64,000 bases of DNA, taken from a virus. The stretch is from positions 22,501-86,500 of IMG/VR virus record IMGVR_UViG_3300028822_000042, one strand, 5' to 3'. The notes under the pieces are model-generated. The model did no database searches. It saw nothing but the letters and a program-made list of their open reading frames with translations, and was not told the origin of the DNA. The position numbers were made by a program, and so were the translations under genes. Below are positions 46,401 to 56,100 of the stretch, in pieces. How positions within the stretch are numbered: position 1 is the first letter of the stretch; every line of letters begins with the position of its first letter.

Positions 46401-47137
46401 CGTTTATAGATGGAGTTACAGAGCTGTCTAGCATAGTAAACGTTAAGAATGAAAATATAACTCTTACTTCCATCGGCGGGAACGAATACCAAGCTACTCT
46501 TTCAGAGCTGACATCAAGCTATCCTAATCGTTCTCTTATAGGTTCGCCATCATTCTCTGCTGTGAGATCAGATGTATCTGGTAGCTCTCCTACAAATGCA
46601 TTCAATATTGATGGTCAAATAAGCCCATCAGAGTCTTTTAGTCTTGATGGACAATGGAAGGTGTCTGAATCAGGTGGAGATATTGTAATTACTCTGTTCT
46701 CCTTGTCTGCTCCTGGCTCTCATACAGTCTCGTATAGGTATGACGACTCTGATTCTGGAGTAGATACAGATGGTTTATACTCAGTCGATTATAAGAATGG
46801 AGCTATTTACTTCTCTAATCCTATTCCTGCTTCTGGCAGTGTAGAATACGAAGTCTCTCTATATAGTGTTTTCTATAATATGGCCAGACCAGTTAGTGAC
46901 CTAAATATAGAGGAAATAAATACAGAGAATAATACAATAACATTTTCTTCTGCTTTTGGTATGAAATTCTTGAAACAGGATTTAGCAGAAGACAGTAGAC
47001 CTCAGTATATGAAGATACTGTATGACTACTATAAGAAATCTACAGAATCTCTAGCTGATTTAGAACCTTATTTCTCTCCTATCTGTAAGGATATTGCCTT
47101 CCGGGCAGTTACCTCTAATCTACTAGAGGAGCTTTAA
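43424..47137 (+). CDS. Large tail/adhesin protein with discoidin-like domain
   Basis: A 1237-residue protein. The N-terminus (1-140) is helical. Around 224-360 there is a discoidin-like unit: EPDTWFEYEKVTSNE, VPLVLDLTISLEETSVVNHI, SVIETSKDGIEYL, and RYAIGIRDINILSRRF. Residues about 750-800 are charged and flexible. Two copies of the recurrent strand-turn module occur near 873-900 (YTFNPQTGTVYLGSEP) and 1120-1145 (YSVDYKNGAIYFSNPIPASG). Likely a receptor- or surface-sugar-binding arm of the baseplate. Confidence 0.5.
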   Translation: MLNKHLTKPPSDILLARLKSLFEDVNSAYQSGTMVLESDILNAYHQALNTFYKSLDSSVTSAVNGIYPGAPADPIEFNEFTSAIQKDLKAIFAELGALDRLVSSSFNSIISERNQALETSKRVSNKLGDYLLYSDPKLGAGYFFGDSFNTSNRVDVGSALVGTDECYLSTNEGIVLLPLDGEPERPNIKSFIINAPSNGTKGNNHQINFYGHDQLETIGDNEPDTWFEYEKVTSNESEVPLVLDLTISLEETSVVNHININPINFGTPTPIKVSVIETSKDGIEYLSIKDEIPISDFLSEDEDDVFELSSSAAKSSGQGFYSFLPRKAQYVHIVLEQHTPYSIETVNGLRLRYAIGIRDINILSRRFKTEGTLVSTRFSIDENAKKVSLWASENPVDVSELADITHFLSHDDGATWLPIQPQQRAGNLVPEIVNFNNIASDAVSTENAVDTFRHKIYMLRDPNAFTGDTVIKSERIQKLDVVTSPSGGQASIDLTQTPIKETVRVLMPYMGSFSCPRPRQGPTVVDQSPTMDLDFIKFNVDVDASQTIKTEVSDGEGGTTTEISDKGTVRYKLPFRNIPDLKDKIRVFFNGAQIEYLAKDEDLFSSPPTSHSSIDEYSKVYYLNRDGLELQFGHVDSTGTQRGFIPKAGSRIEICLDGDNPSISLTDRGYVINLMAPSDGDKESISIVALKHLSEDEAETYEIEVPPGATKFIPPQLVSANIKIDSVKEHINNKSFTELHNIGSSKTSSPNKEPDVKFRNKNISSKVSSAKDLKYSTLKERLNAYKELEARLGEDSQEKEFSYGPTGTSFISGQEGSLPPVFLEGIDNFYIKEFDTGTGDVITGVSRQFTDKKPFVDGDSELRDTSGDKVSSRYTFNPQTGTVYLGSEPSAGRRTVLYCKKVDTKVIPQEFWKFDRNVATNRIDSQKIILDPSVVFTVKQITEYSLSENQDVSVQLISGNTSAHSWFNKRIVVGTVKPSLSLFNEGVDPVEVPFIDGVTELSSIVNVKNENITLTSIGGNEYQATLSELTSSYPNRSLIGSPSFSAVRSDVSGSSPTNAFNIDGQISPSESFSLDGQWKVSESGGDIVITLFSLSAPGSHTVSYRYDDSDSGVDTDGLYSVDYKNGAIYFSNPIPASGSVEYEVSLYSVFYNMARPVSDLNIEEINTENNTITFSSAFGMKFLKQDLAEDSRPQYMKILYDYYKKSTESLADLEPYFSPICKDIAFRAVTSNLLEEL

Positions 47138-47138
47138 T

Positions 47139-49274
47139 ATGTCTCTATCTACATCCTATAAAGAATATCTTCTTGAAAAATTGCTTAAAGAGTATCTGTA
47201 TGATGGAACAATTCCTAATTCAGATGTTCTTGAAGATGATTTAGCTACATATAAGAAAACACATCCTGATCTGTCTTTGCCAAGATCTAAGTATGTTAAT
47301 TTCCTTGTAGATAGAGGAGACAACTCATCTGCATCTAACGTTAGAACTATTGCAGAAACATTTTCTGATGATGTTAGCGTTATAACTAGAGAGCTTTATT
47401 CCTTAGCCATAAAGGCATCTAAATACCATGACAGATGGACATTTGAAGCTAAGAGATTAGCGTCTTGGGCGAAAAAGTTAGAACAAAGAGTAGATTCTAT
47501 TCTGTTGTTAACAAATAATACAGATGGATACTTTGCTACTGTGGGGGATACACTTACAGACTTGAATGAAGTAGACACAGAAAATACAGATGCAAATGTT
47601 AATATAGATGAACAGCAAGTGACTGTTGGCATGGGTACTGACAATTTTGAGTCAGTAAATGCAATAGATCTTACAGGAATGAACCAATATGATGTGAGCT
47701 TCAGTACTCTTAGTAAGAGACCTGGAACTACATACTTTGATGTTAGTTCTGACAACTCATTGTTGGAAATATTCAAGTCTCATAATTCTTCATGGGTCGG
47801 TAAGGTAGTGTCCGCTACTACAGGACAAATGACTTGTGAACTTAAGGCTCAAGTTAGTACATCAGTAATTAACGTCTCTAGAATATCAATGCAGTATACT
47901 TCTCCTGACATTACAGGCAGGTCTACTATAACTGCCATGTATTCTATTGATGGATACAATTGGACTATAGTTCCTACTAGCGAGGCGACTAAACCATTAT
48001 TGTCTAATATGTCCTGGACCTTCCCAAAAACAGGTATTAGCTGGATTAAATTTATCATCAATAAACCATCTCATGATCAGGGCAAGTACGAATATCTTTT
48101 CTCTGCAAGGTCAGTTAAGTTATTTGGTGATACATATAGCACCTCTGTAGGTAGTACTTTTATGTCATCTTCACTTAGTGCTGTAGATGTAGAAGGCAAT
48201 ATAGTTGAATTTTCAAAGGTTCAGTTAGACTCTTGTGAAAACATACCAGACAATACAGATATAACTTATTACGTGTCTGCTTCTAAAGATGACTCTACCT
48301 GGACATCATGGAGTCCTATTTCTCCCTCTACTAGAGAAGGTATCCAATATCCAAAAGTTATTTCTTTCGGCGGTGCAAGCTATGTTGATAATACTGATAG
48401 CTCGATCAGCAAGCTAAATTCTAGCTACAGTCTTAAAGATATAGTTACTACATTTGATGATACTGATGTCGTCACATACAAATTTAAGACAAACAAATTT
48501 GGTGCAGTTAACACAAAGATAGAAGTTAATTCAGGAGACGATCCTGATGTTGTATCAAACAGTATTGAGGTTTGGAGAAACATTAGAGTAAAAGACAGCT
48601 ACCCTGATACCTCAACAGTTAGAGGTATTTCTAGAGGATGGGGTACTGATGATGGAGAGACCTATATTTGTTACTTTGAAATCTTTGAGTCAGATGGAAA
48701 GTTCTTAGATTTCGGCGATAACCTTTGTGTGGTAGACGGAGAACTTGTTAGTGGTGTTGTTAAGATTTCTAGAGGAGTTCATAAGTTTGAGACCGCCGCA
48801 GAGAATTGGTTTGATGTATCAGAAAATTACAACAATTTAGGCTATACGCCAGATACAGAAGAAGTTCTTAAGACAATAGATCCTCTATATCCATATAATC
48901 ATAAACTTGTTATTGAAGGATTTCCTTATAGCTCTTCATTTAAAGGCGAGAAAGTTTATAAGGGAACAGATAGATCTGCTGAGTCGTATTGTACTAGAAC
49001 TAGTTTATTCGATCTCGAAAACAATGTTAGTGGATATGGTAGTTTTGCAGTACGTGGAATAGGTGCTTCTGATATGAATCAGGTTATATCTGTTATGCTT
49101 AGATATGACCCTACAAATGTTGATTTTGTCAATGAGAAGGTTTTTGTGAAATGGAAAACAGCAGGTAGTGATTCTTCTACATACAAATACGTAAAACTTA
49201 AAGCTGTCTTAGATACATCAGACACTTCTTTAACTCCTGCAATTACGTCCTACCGCATTAAGTTAGGCGTTTAA
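47139..49274 (+). CDS. Tail/adhesin protein, third of the discoidin-like trio
   Basis: A 711-residue protein with a helical N-terminus (about 1-120, including EYLLEKLLKEYLYDG and HDRWTFEAKRLASWAKKLEQ). A beta-sandwich at about 168-331 (VSRISMQYTSPDITG, TAMYSIDGYNWTIV, and ISWIKFIINKPSHD) resembles the discoidin-like units of the two preceding proteins. A second beta region fills the C-terminus and ends TPAITSYRIKLGV. Shared layout points to gene duplication. Confidence 0.5.
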   Translation: MSLSTSYKEYLLEKLLKEYLYDGTIPNSDVLEDDLATYKKTHPDLSLPRSKYVNFLVDRGDNSSASNVRTIAETFSDDVSVITRELYSLAIKASKYHDRWTFEAKRLASWAKKLEQRVDSILLLTNNTDGYFATVGDTLTDLNEVDTENTDANVNIDEQQVTVGMGTDNFESVNAIDLTGMNQYDVSFSTLSKRPGTTYFDVSSDNSLLEIFKSHNSSWVGKVVSATTGQMTCELKAQVSTSVINVSRISMQYTSPDITGRSTITAMYSIDGYNWTIVPTSEATKPLLSNMSWTFPKTGISWIKFIINKPSHDQGKYEYLFSARSVKLFGDTYSTSVGSTFMSSSLSAVDVEGNIVEFSKVQLDSCENIPDNTDITYYVSASKDDSTWTSWSPISPSTREGIQYPKVISFGGASYVDNTDSSISKLNSSYSLKDIVTTFDDTDVVTYKFKTNKFGAVNTKIEVNSGDDPDVVSNSIEVWRNIRVKDSYPDTSTVRGISRGWGTDDGETYICYFEIFESDGKFLDFGDNLCVVDGELVSGVVKISRGVHKFETAAENWFDVSENYNNLGYTPDTEEVLKTIDPLYPYNHKLVIEGFPYSSSFKGEKVYKGTDRSAESYCTRTSLFDLENNVSGYGSFAVRGIGASDMNQVISVMLRYDPTNVDFVNEKVFVKWKTAGSDSSTYKYVKLKAVLDTSDTSLTPAITSYRIKLGV

Positions 49275-49300
49275 TGATACAATACTTTTGGAGGTTGTAG

Positions 49301-50746
49301 ATGTCTACACAATGGAACTGGTCATGGGTCGATTCTAGAGAAGATACTAGTAAGGCTTCTAATTCTATCGATCAGAGCGGTGGGACTCTTTATTCTTATC
49401 GTGCCGCGACAAGAGGACAACTAAGTGCCTCTGAGCTTAAAGCTTCTTTGGATTCAGTCTCTACAAATATCAATCATCAGTGGAGGCTATGGACTAATTA
49501 CATTAGGCCAATCCTGGATTCTTTTCCTGCTGGCAGTAGAGATGAAAGATGGCGTCCTGGTCGTGGACTGTCTTCAAAGATAGATGCTCTTAACTTTGGT
49601 GTTCAAGGCACAACACTATTTGTGTTCAATGATGCTGATGCCACTAAAGCATCTGGTAGATACTGGGACTCTGATTATGAGAGACCTAAAACTATTGCTG
49701 AAGCCATAGAGGATCTTTGGGGAGCAGTTAATGATATTGATACAGATACTACATCTGTTTCCTCTACATCAGTTGATTTAGAAGCACTATGGCTTGCTGT
49801 TGGTCATCATTACCAAGACTCTTCACTTTCTAGTGCATCAACAAGTCTCGATTCTAGAACTAGTCAGCTTGAGTCAAATATTAATCAGCTCGTAGATGAC
49901 CTCTATGGAGCTAGTGATGGTTTTGCTCCCTGGACGTTTGGGGTCCCCCTCTCTCATAGTGTAGCTAGGAATATAGACTATCTTCTTAAGCTTCATGGTA
50001 TCAGCGGAGGATGGCAGAACGACCCATCAACAGTAAATCATAGCTCTGTCTCTGTAGGTGCCCACACACACACATATACTGATGTTGCCCCTATGCCTTC
50101 GAGTACTTTAACTCAAGGCAGAACAGCTCCATATACATCTCTCTATAATGATATCCTAAGAATACGTTGGGAGATTTCTAGAACAAGAGGTGGAGCTAAT
50201 TGGTACTCAGATGCTACTGATCCAGTTGATGCTTCGTATGTCACTTTACAGAAGCACGTTAATTATTCTGGTTCTGGCTCTGTAGTAAATACAAATCCAC
50301 ATGGCATCGATTACACTAACACTGGTGCAAATACGATGCTAAGCAACCTAGCCAGATACTCAGGCATGTCAAGTTATACTTCTGGTATTGAGATGCCTAC
50401 ATATAGCTCAACAAACTATATTACTCAAAGTACTTCTCTTGAAACAGCAATTGGTGCTCTTGATGCAGCTCTTGCTTCCTCTTTGGGTTCTGTTGTCATC
50501 CGCAGAGACTATTCATACGACAGGTCATACCTTAGTGAGACGACTAGAGCTAATAACCCTATTACTGTAAATCATAATGTTGGTAGAAAACCATTAGTCC
50601 AAGTACATGATGTATCTCCAGATCAGATGGGATACTTTGGACAATACGAATCTCCAGCTAGTGAAGTCAATATTGTTCATGTAGATGAAGACTCATTCGA
50701 AATCTGGACGCCAGCTGAAAAGATTGAAGTCATTGCCTTGTTCTAG
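49301..50746 (+). CDS. Tail fibre protein with HTHT site
   Basis: A 481-residue elongated, Ser/Thr-rich fibre-type protein. It has helical heptad-like stretches (LESNINQLVDDLYG; LETAIGALDAALASSLG) that suit trimer formation. An H-T-H-T motif lies near 254-258, the kind of HxH that binds metal in T4 fibre needles. The C-terminal domain (NPITVNHNVGRKPLVQVHD, then NIVHVDEDSFEIWTPAEK) resembles a small beta fold at the ends of phage fibres. A GGAGG site precedes the ATG. Role as a fibre segment is fairly likely; metal binding is inference. Confidence 0.55.
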   Translation: MSTQWNWSWVDSREDTSKASNSIDQSGGTLYSYRAATRGQLSASELKASLDSVSTNINHQWRLWTNYIRPILDSFPAGSRDERWRPGRGLSSKIDALNFGVQGTTLFVFNDADATKASGRYWDSDYERPKTIAEAIEDLWGAVNDIDTDTTSVSSTSVDLEALWLAVGHHYQDSSLSSASTSLDSRTSQLESNINQLVDDLYGASDGFAPWTFGVPLSHSVARNIDYLLKLHGISGGWQNDPSTVNHSSVSVGAHTHTYTDVAPMPSSTLTQGRTAPYTSLYNDILRIRWEISRTRGGANWYSDATDPVDASYVTLQKHVNYSGSGSVVNTNPHGIDYTNTGANTMLSNLARYSGMSSYTSGIEMPTYSSTNYITQSTSLETAIGALDAALASSLGSVVIRRDYSYDRSYLSETTRANNPITVNHNVGRKPLVQVHDVSPDQMGYFGQYESPASEVNIVHVDEDSFEIWTPAEKIEVIALF

Positions 50747-50757
50747 GAGGACCTAAT

Positions 50758-53154
50758 ATGGCACGTGGAGTAAAACTAGATAGAGCCGACTGGACTTTAG
50801 TTCAATATGCTTCTGGTGCACCAGATTCTAATACTAAAGGCAATATATATATTAACAGCAATAATGGCACTCTATATACGAGGAAGAATGAAGAGGCTTC
50901 TTGGTCTGCTATATCAGGAAGTGGAGCATCAGACCATGGTGCTTTAAGCGGTCTTGGAGATGATGACCACTCTCAATATGCTTTCCTTGCTGGTCGTGTA
51001 GGAGGACAAACTCTTCGTGGTGGCACTGCCTCTGGTAATGATCTTACCCTCGTCTCTACTTCTAATGCCACTAAGGGATATGTCTTTTTAGGTGCGGAAA
51101 CAAATGCCTATTTTGAAGATATAGGCAAATTAAAGATTACTATCCCAGATGGTGGCAATTCGAACTGTGCTGAGTTCCAACAAGATGACGTTACTAATGG
51201 TGGCCCAGCTCTTGTTGTCGGTAATGATTACAGCACTCTGTCTGCATGGGAGAATACAGATGGTTGGGCTATAATGCTCAACGGTACCAATACGGATGGA
51301 GACATAATTGGTAGCGAAGGTGACATCTATATATTTGGAACTACTGCAAATTTAAAAGGTTGGAGTAATTCAGGCGCTGCTGAAACTTTTGTAGAGTGTG
51401 ATTCTGGAACAAGCACTTCTGATGTATATGTGTATTCCTCTGGTGCTGGCAATACAACAGTTAGAATACAATCTAGTTCTGATAGTGGTTCTTCTGATTT
51501 AACTCTTAAGGCTGCAGATGGTAGCTCTGCCACTAGTAGAGCTATAACTGTTGGGTCAGATAATGGAACAGATGATACTAAAGAAAGAGTCCGTATCTAT
51601 TCTGGCGGCGGGAAGTATGGATCTGCTGCAGATAAAGTAAACTCATGGACGTCATATACACCACTGCAACTATTAGGGTCGGAACTTAGATTATCAGACG
51701 ACAATAATTCAGGTTCAACATGGACTCAAACATATGTTGTTCTTTCAGATGCAACAGCAGAATGGACCACATATAAGTCCAATTTTGGAGAAGTTTCATT
51801 ATTTAATGCTATTAATCAGTCATATTCTGTAATATCAGCACTGGATGATTTGTCAGATGTTTCTACTGCTGGAGCAACAGAAGATCAGGTTCTAGCCTAT
51901 AATAGTTCTTCTGGCACTTGGACGCCAGCTACTCTTAGTGGTGGTGGTGGAGTAACTCTTGATGGCGCGTATGACTATGGTGGTGGTGGTACAGGTAGGT
52001 CTATAACTGCTGACTCTGGTGCAGTCGCTATAACAGTACCTGATGCTAGTAATAATGCTGCCTTGTCAGTAACTCAGAATGATACAACCAATGATCCTAG
52101 CTGTATCAGCATAACTAATAATGCTGCAGGATATGGTCTCTACATTACTCATGATGATTCTAGTGCTACAGGTATATTTTTAACTTCATCTAGCTCTACA
52201 TCGCAGGATATCTATTCTGACAAACAACTCACAGTAGGTTCTTCTTCTCCTTTAGATTCAAACGATAATTCTTTTGGTGGTCTTATATTAGAAAATCTTC
52301 CTACATCAGGAATGAGCTTTATAGAGATTGACAGTACATCAGTTGATAACGCAGCGATGGTGGCGATTAAAGCAGATGGTAGTGCTGGTTCAGATAATGG
52401 TCTTGTAGAAATTGAAGCTATAGGAGAAGACAGTACAAGTACTACTCATATTAAGCTTGATGTTGATAACAATGCTGGTACAGGAGATGCCTATATTCGA
52501 CTTGATGTTGATGGTAATGGAACCAACTCTATAGAAATAGGAACTTCGTTTGGTTCTGTGAATGAGATTCAGTTCTACGATGAAGGGAATAGCGGCTCTA
52601 CTTGGACTCAATCTTATGTCCTTTTGACTGATGGCTCTAATGCAGAATGGAATAACTTTGAGACTAATTTTGGTGAGGTCTCAATATTTAATGCCTTAAA
52701 CCAGTTAGTAGGAGGAGCTACAGCTCTTAATGACCTTACTGATGTCTCTACTGCTGGCGCTACACAAGACCAAGTTATTGCTTACAATGAATCGTCTGGT
52801 ACATGGTCTCCAGCTACAGTAAGTGGTTCTGGTGGATGGACCACTTCCGAAAATCTAGATGTAGATACTGGTACTGAGAATATAGATACCTTTGATCCTG
52901 ATGGAGATGGAGCTGTCTTTTGGTACTATTCTGTACAGAATGGAGCTAATCATAGAGGTGGCACCATCACAGCTTGCTGGGATGATTCAGCAGGCACAGT
53001 AGAATACAATGATGTCTCTACTTCTGATATTGGCGACACATCTCCTCTTACTCTTTCCGTCGATATGAGTGGTGGTTCTGGAACTGTAAGACTTAGAGCT
53101 ACTGCCACAACGGATAACTGGATAGTAAAAGTAGCTAGAGCTGAAATCCTCTAG
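50758..53154 (+). CDS. Tail fibre with internal duplication
   Basis: A 798-residue fibre rich in Gly, Ser, Asp and Thr. Seen directly: a block with GSTWTQTYVVLSD, FGEVSLFNAINQ, LDDLSDVSTAGATEDQVLAY and SGTWTPAT recurs about 294 residues later as GSTWTQSYVLLTD, FGEVSIFNALNQ, LNDLTDVSTAGATQDQVIAY and SGTWSPAT. The DLSDV...QVLAYN...W unit is a common fibre repeat. The C-terminal 100 residues, starting WTTSENLDVDTGTENIDTF, look like a separate tip domain. A strong AGGAGG site precedes the ATG. Confidence 0.65.
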   Translation: MARGVKLDRADWTLVQYASGAPDSNTKGNIYINSNNGTLYTRKNEEASWSAISGSGASDHGALSGLGDDDHSQYAFLAGRVGGQTLRGGTASGNDLTLVSTSNATKGYVFLGAETNAYFEDIGKLKITIPDGGNSNCAEFQQDDVTNGGPALVVGNDYSTLSAWENTDGWAIMLNGTNTDGDIIGSEGDIYIFGTTANLKGWSNSGAAETFVECDSGTSTSDVYVYSSGAGNTTVRIQSSSDSGSSDLTLKAADGSSATSRAITVGSDNGTDDTKERVRIYSGGGKYGSAADKVNSWTSYTPLQLLGSELRLSDDNNSGSTWTQTYVVLSDATAEWTTYKSNFGEVSLFNAINQSYSVISALDDLSDVSTAGATEDQVLAYNSSSGTWTPATLSGGGGVTLDGAYDYGGGGTGRSITADSGAVAITVPDASNNAALSVTQNDTTNDPSCISITNNAAGYGLYITHDDSSATGIFLTSSSSTSQDIYSDKQLTVGSSSPLDSNDNSFGGLILENLPTSGMSFIEIDSTSVDNAAMVAIKADGSAGSDNGLVEIEAIGEDSTSTTHIKLDVDNNAGTGDAYIRLDVDGNGTNSIEIGTSFGSVNEIQFYDEGNSGSTWTQSYVLLTDGSNAEWNNFETNFGEVSIFNALNQLVGGATALNDLTDVSTAGATQDQVIAYNESSGTWSPATVSGSGGWTTSENLDVDTGTENIDTFDPDGDGAVFWYYSVQNGANHRGGTITACWDDSAGTVEYNDVSTSDIGDTSPLTLSVDMSGGSGTVRLRATATTDNWIVKVARAEIL
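51690..51936 (+). repeat. Fibre repeat block, copy 1
   Basis: Coding repeat inside the 50758 fibre gene, similar at protein level to 52572-52826 (GSTWTQ, NFGEVS, VSTAGAT and QVLAYN segments in the same order). The two are about 880 bases apart. DNA identity is only moderate, so the duplication is old. Confidence 0.7.
52572..52826 (+). repeat. Fibre repeat block, copy 2
   Basis: Second copy of the block at 51690-51936, within the same fibre gene and just before the C-terminal tip domain. Confidence 0.7.
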
Positions 53155-53165
53155 GAGGTAATACT

Positions 53166-56100
53166 ATGGCAGGCGAATTTCGAGGTAAATTTATTCCTAA
53201 ACCAGATCTAGGTATTGGAGATTCTGCTTTAAGCTCTTTAAGTACTGGTACATATAATATAGCTATGGGTGCTAGTTCTCTTGCTGCTATATCTACTCAA
53301 GATAGGAATGTTGGTTTAGGTTATGAAGCAGGTAATGCCTGTGAGGCTTCAGATAATATCTTTGTTGGTCACCAGGCAGGTAAGAGTTCTACAAGTGCTA
53401 CTAGAACTATAGCAATTGGCTATCAAGCATTTGGTAGTACAGGAAGTAAAACTGGTAATGATAATATACATATTGGATACTCTGCTGGTAAACTTGTTAC
53501 TTCTGGCGCCAATAATATCACTATAGGAAGTTATGCTTTAGATGCGAACACTACAGGTGAAGATAATATTGCTATTGGCGTTAATGCTCTTGGTGATATG
53601 GATACCAGGGATTGTAATGTAGCAATTGGCAATGAAGCAGGTGTCAACTTAACGACCAATGGCTTTGGTGCAAATGTTCTTATAGGATATAAAGCTTATG
53701 GAAGTTCTAACACCAAAAGTGGCTATTACAATGTTGTTGTTGGTGCTTATTCTAATCTTTATGCCACCAGCGGCAAACATAATGTATATTTAGGTTACAA
53801 ATCTGCATTTTTTGCTAGTTCTGGAGTTGAGAATGTATTAACTGGATATAAGGCAGGATATTATTTTTCAACAGCAGAATATTCTACTGGTGTAGGCTGT
53901 TATTCTTTACATGCAGATAGTGGCGGTTATAATTCTGGCAATTATAATACAGCTGTTGGTCACAGCTCTGGATATACCATAACAACAGGAATTAATAATG
54001 TAGCTATTGGAGCCAGTGCTCTCTATACAGAGACTACTAATGACAACAATACTGCTGTTGGTTATCAATCTCTATATAGCCAAGATACAGCATCAGATAA
54101 TACAGCTGTTGGATATCAGGCTGGTTATAACATCTCTACAGGTGTTGGAGTCGTTGCTGCTGGCTATCAAGCACTTGGCGTTGCCAATGCTAAGACATGC
54201 GACTATGCGATAGCTATTGGCTATCAGGCACTAGGAAATGGCAGTACTTCTGGCTCTGACAATACAGCTATAGGACGCGAGGCTCTATATGCTCCTTCTA
54301 GTGGCGCTGGAAATATAGCTGTTGGTTACAAGTCTGGATATTCAAACACAACAGCAGATTACAATATAGCTATAGGTTATGAGGCTCTCTATACAAACGA
54401 TACTGAGGATAACAATATAGCTATTGGTTATCATGCCCTCTATACATTTGGAGGAGCATCCGAGGCAGGCAACATAAACATTGCTATTGGTGAGAATGCT
54501 GCTGATGCAGTAACAAGCGGTTTCTCTAATGTTGCTATAGGTCAAAATGCTTTGGGTGCAGGAACTACTGCTTCTGATAATATTGCGATTGGCAAAGGTT
54601 CTCTTGCTGCTATTACTACCTCTTATGCCTGTATAGCTATTGGTGTTGGAGCATTAGAAAGTGCTAATGGTGTTGAGAATATTGCTATAGGTGAAAATGC
54701 TGGTAATACTCTTGATAGTCCAGGCAACATAATAATAGGTGCATATGCAGCACAGACAGCTACTTCTTGTATTCGTACAATAGCTATAGGATACCAGTCA
54801 TACGGTGGCACAGGCACTAAGACAGGTAATGACAATATTGCTATTGGTCATGAAGCTATAGGGAATGGTGCGACTACTGGCGGTTCAAATATAGGAATCG
54901 GCTATCACTCTCTTAATGCGACTACTAGCGGAGCAAGTAATCTAGCTATTGGAATTAGCGTAGCCACAAATCTAACAACAGCTGATTACACTATTGCTAT
55001 AGGCTATGAAGCCATGAGTAGTGGCGTTACTACTGGTGACTATAATATTGCCATAGGATATCAAGCTGGATATGCTACAACATCAGGAGCATATACAGTA
55101 GCCATAGGGTATAGGGCTCTCAAAAATAATGACATAGACAGTGATGCTATAGCTATTGGTAGAGATGCTCTTCTTAGTTATGATAGATCAACAATAGATG
55201 GTACTTCAAACATATCGATTGGTCCTTACTCTTTAGATGCTCTTACAACTGGCAGTAATAACGTTGCTATGGGTGGGGCTGCTTTAGGTGCTTCTGTTAC
55301 AGATAACTACAATACAGCCATAGGTGGTGTTGCATTACAAGATTGTAATGGCGGTGAATATAATACGGCTATTGGATATCAGGCTGCTGCTGATCTTACT
55401 ACTGGCGACTATAATGTTGCTGTTGGTTATCAGGCAATGGCTACTAATGTAGTTACAGGTGATTACAATATAGCCATTGGCTATCACTCTATAAGCAACG
55501 GAGCAACATCAGGAGATGAAAATATTGGTATTGGTCATGGCCCCCTATACTCTTTAACATCAGGTATTGGCAATATAGGGATTGGTTATCAAGCTGCTTA
55601 TGCTGTTAATTCTGGAGACCATAACATAGCTATAGGGTATCAGGCATTAAATAGCAATGATGTAGATGATTACAACATAGCCATAGGGTATCAATCTCTA
55701 AAATCTTTTGACCCTATTGGTGTATCTACTTATTCAAATATAGCTATAGGAGATGAGTCCTTAGATGCTCTTACTGATGCTGATGGCAATATAGCAATTG
55801 GCGCACATGCATTATCTACTTCAACAACAGACTCATACAATACAGCAGTAGGTGGTTATGCTTTACTTCTCTGCAATGGAGGAGAGGGGAATACAGCTAT
55901 TGGATTTGAAGCAGCAAGAGGATTAACAACAGGAGATGGCAATGTATCTATAGGTTATGAAGCAGCATACTCAAGTGATGTTGCTAATGGAAATGTAGCG
56001 ATAGGATATCAGGCACTTAAAGCCTATGATCCAAGTAATACAGAGCCAAGTCCTAATACAGCGATAGGCTACAAGTCAATGACAGCAGAGACTACTGGAG

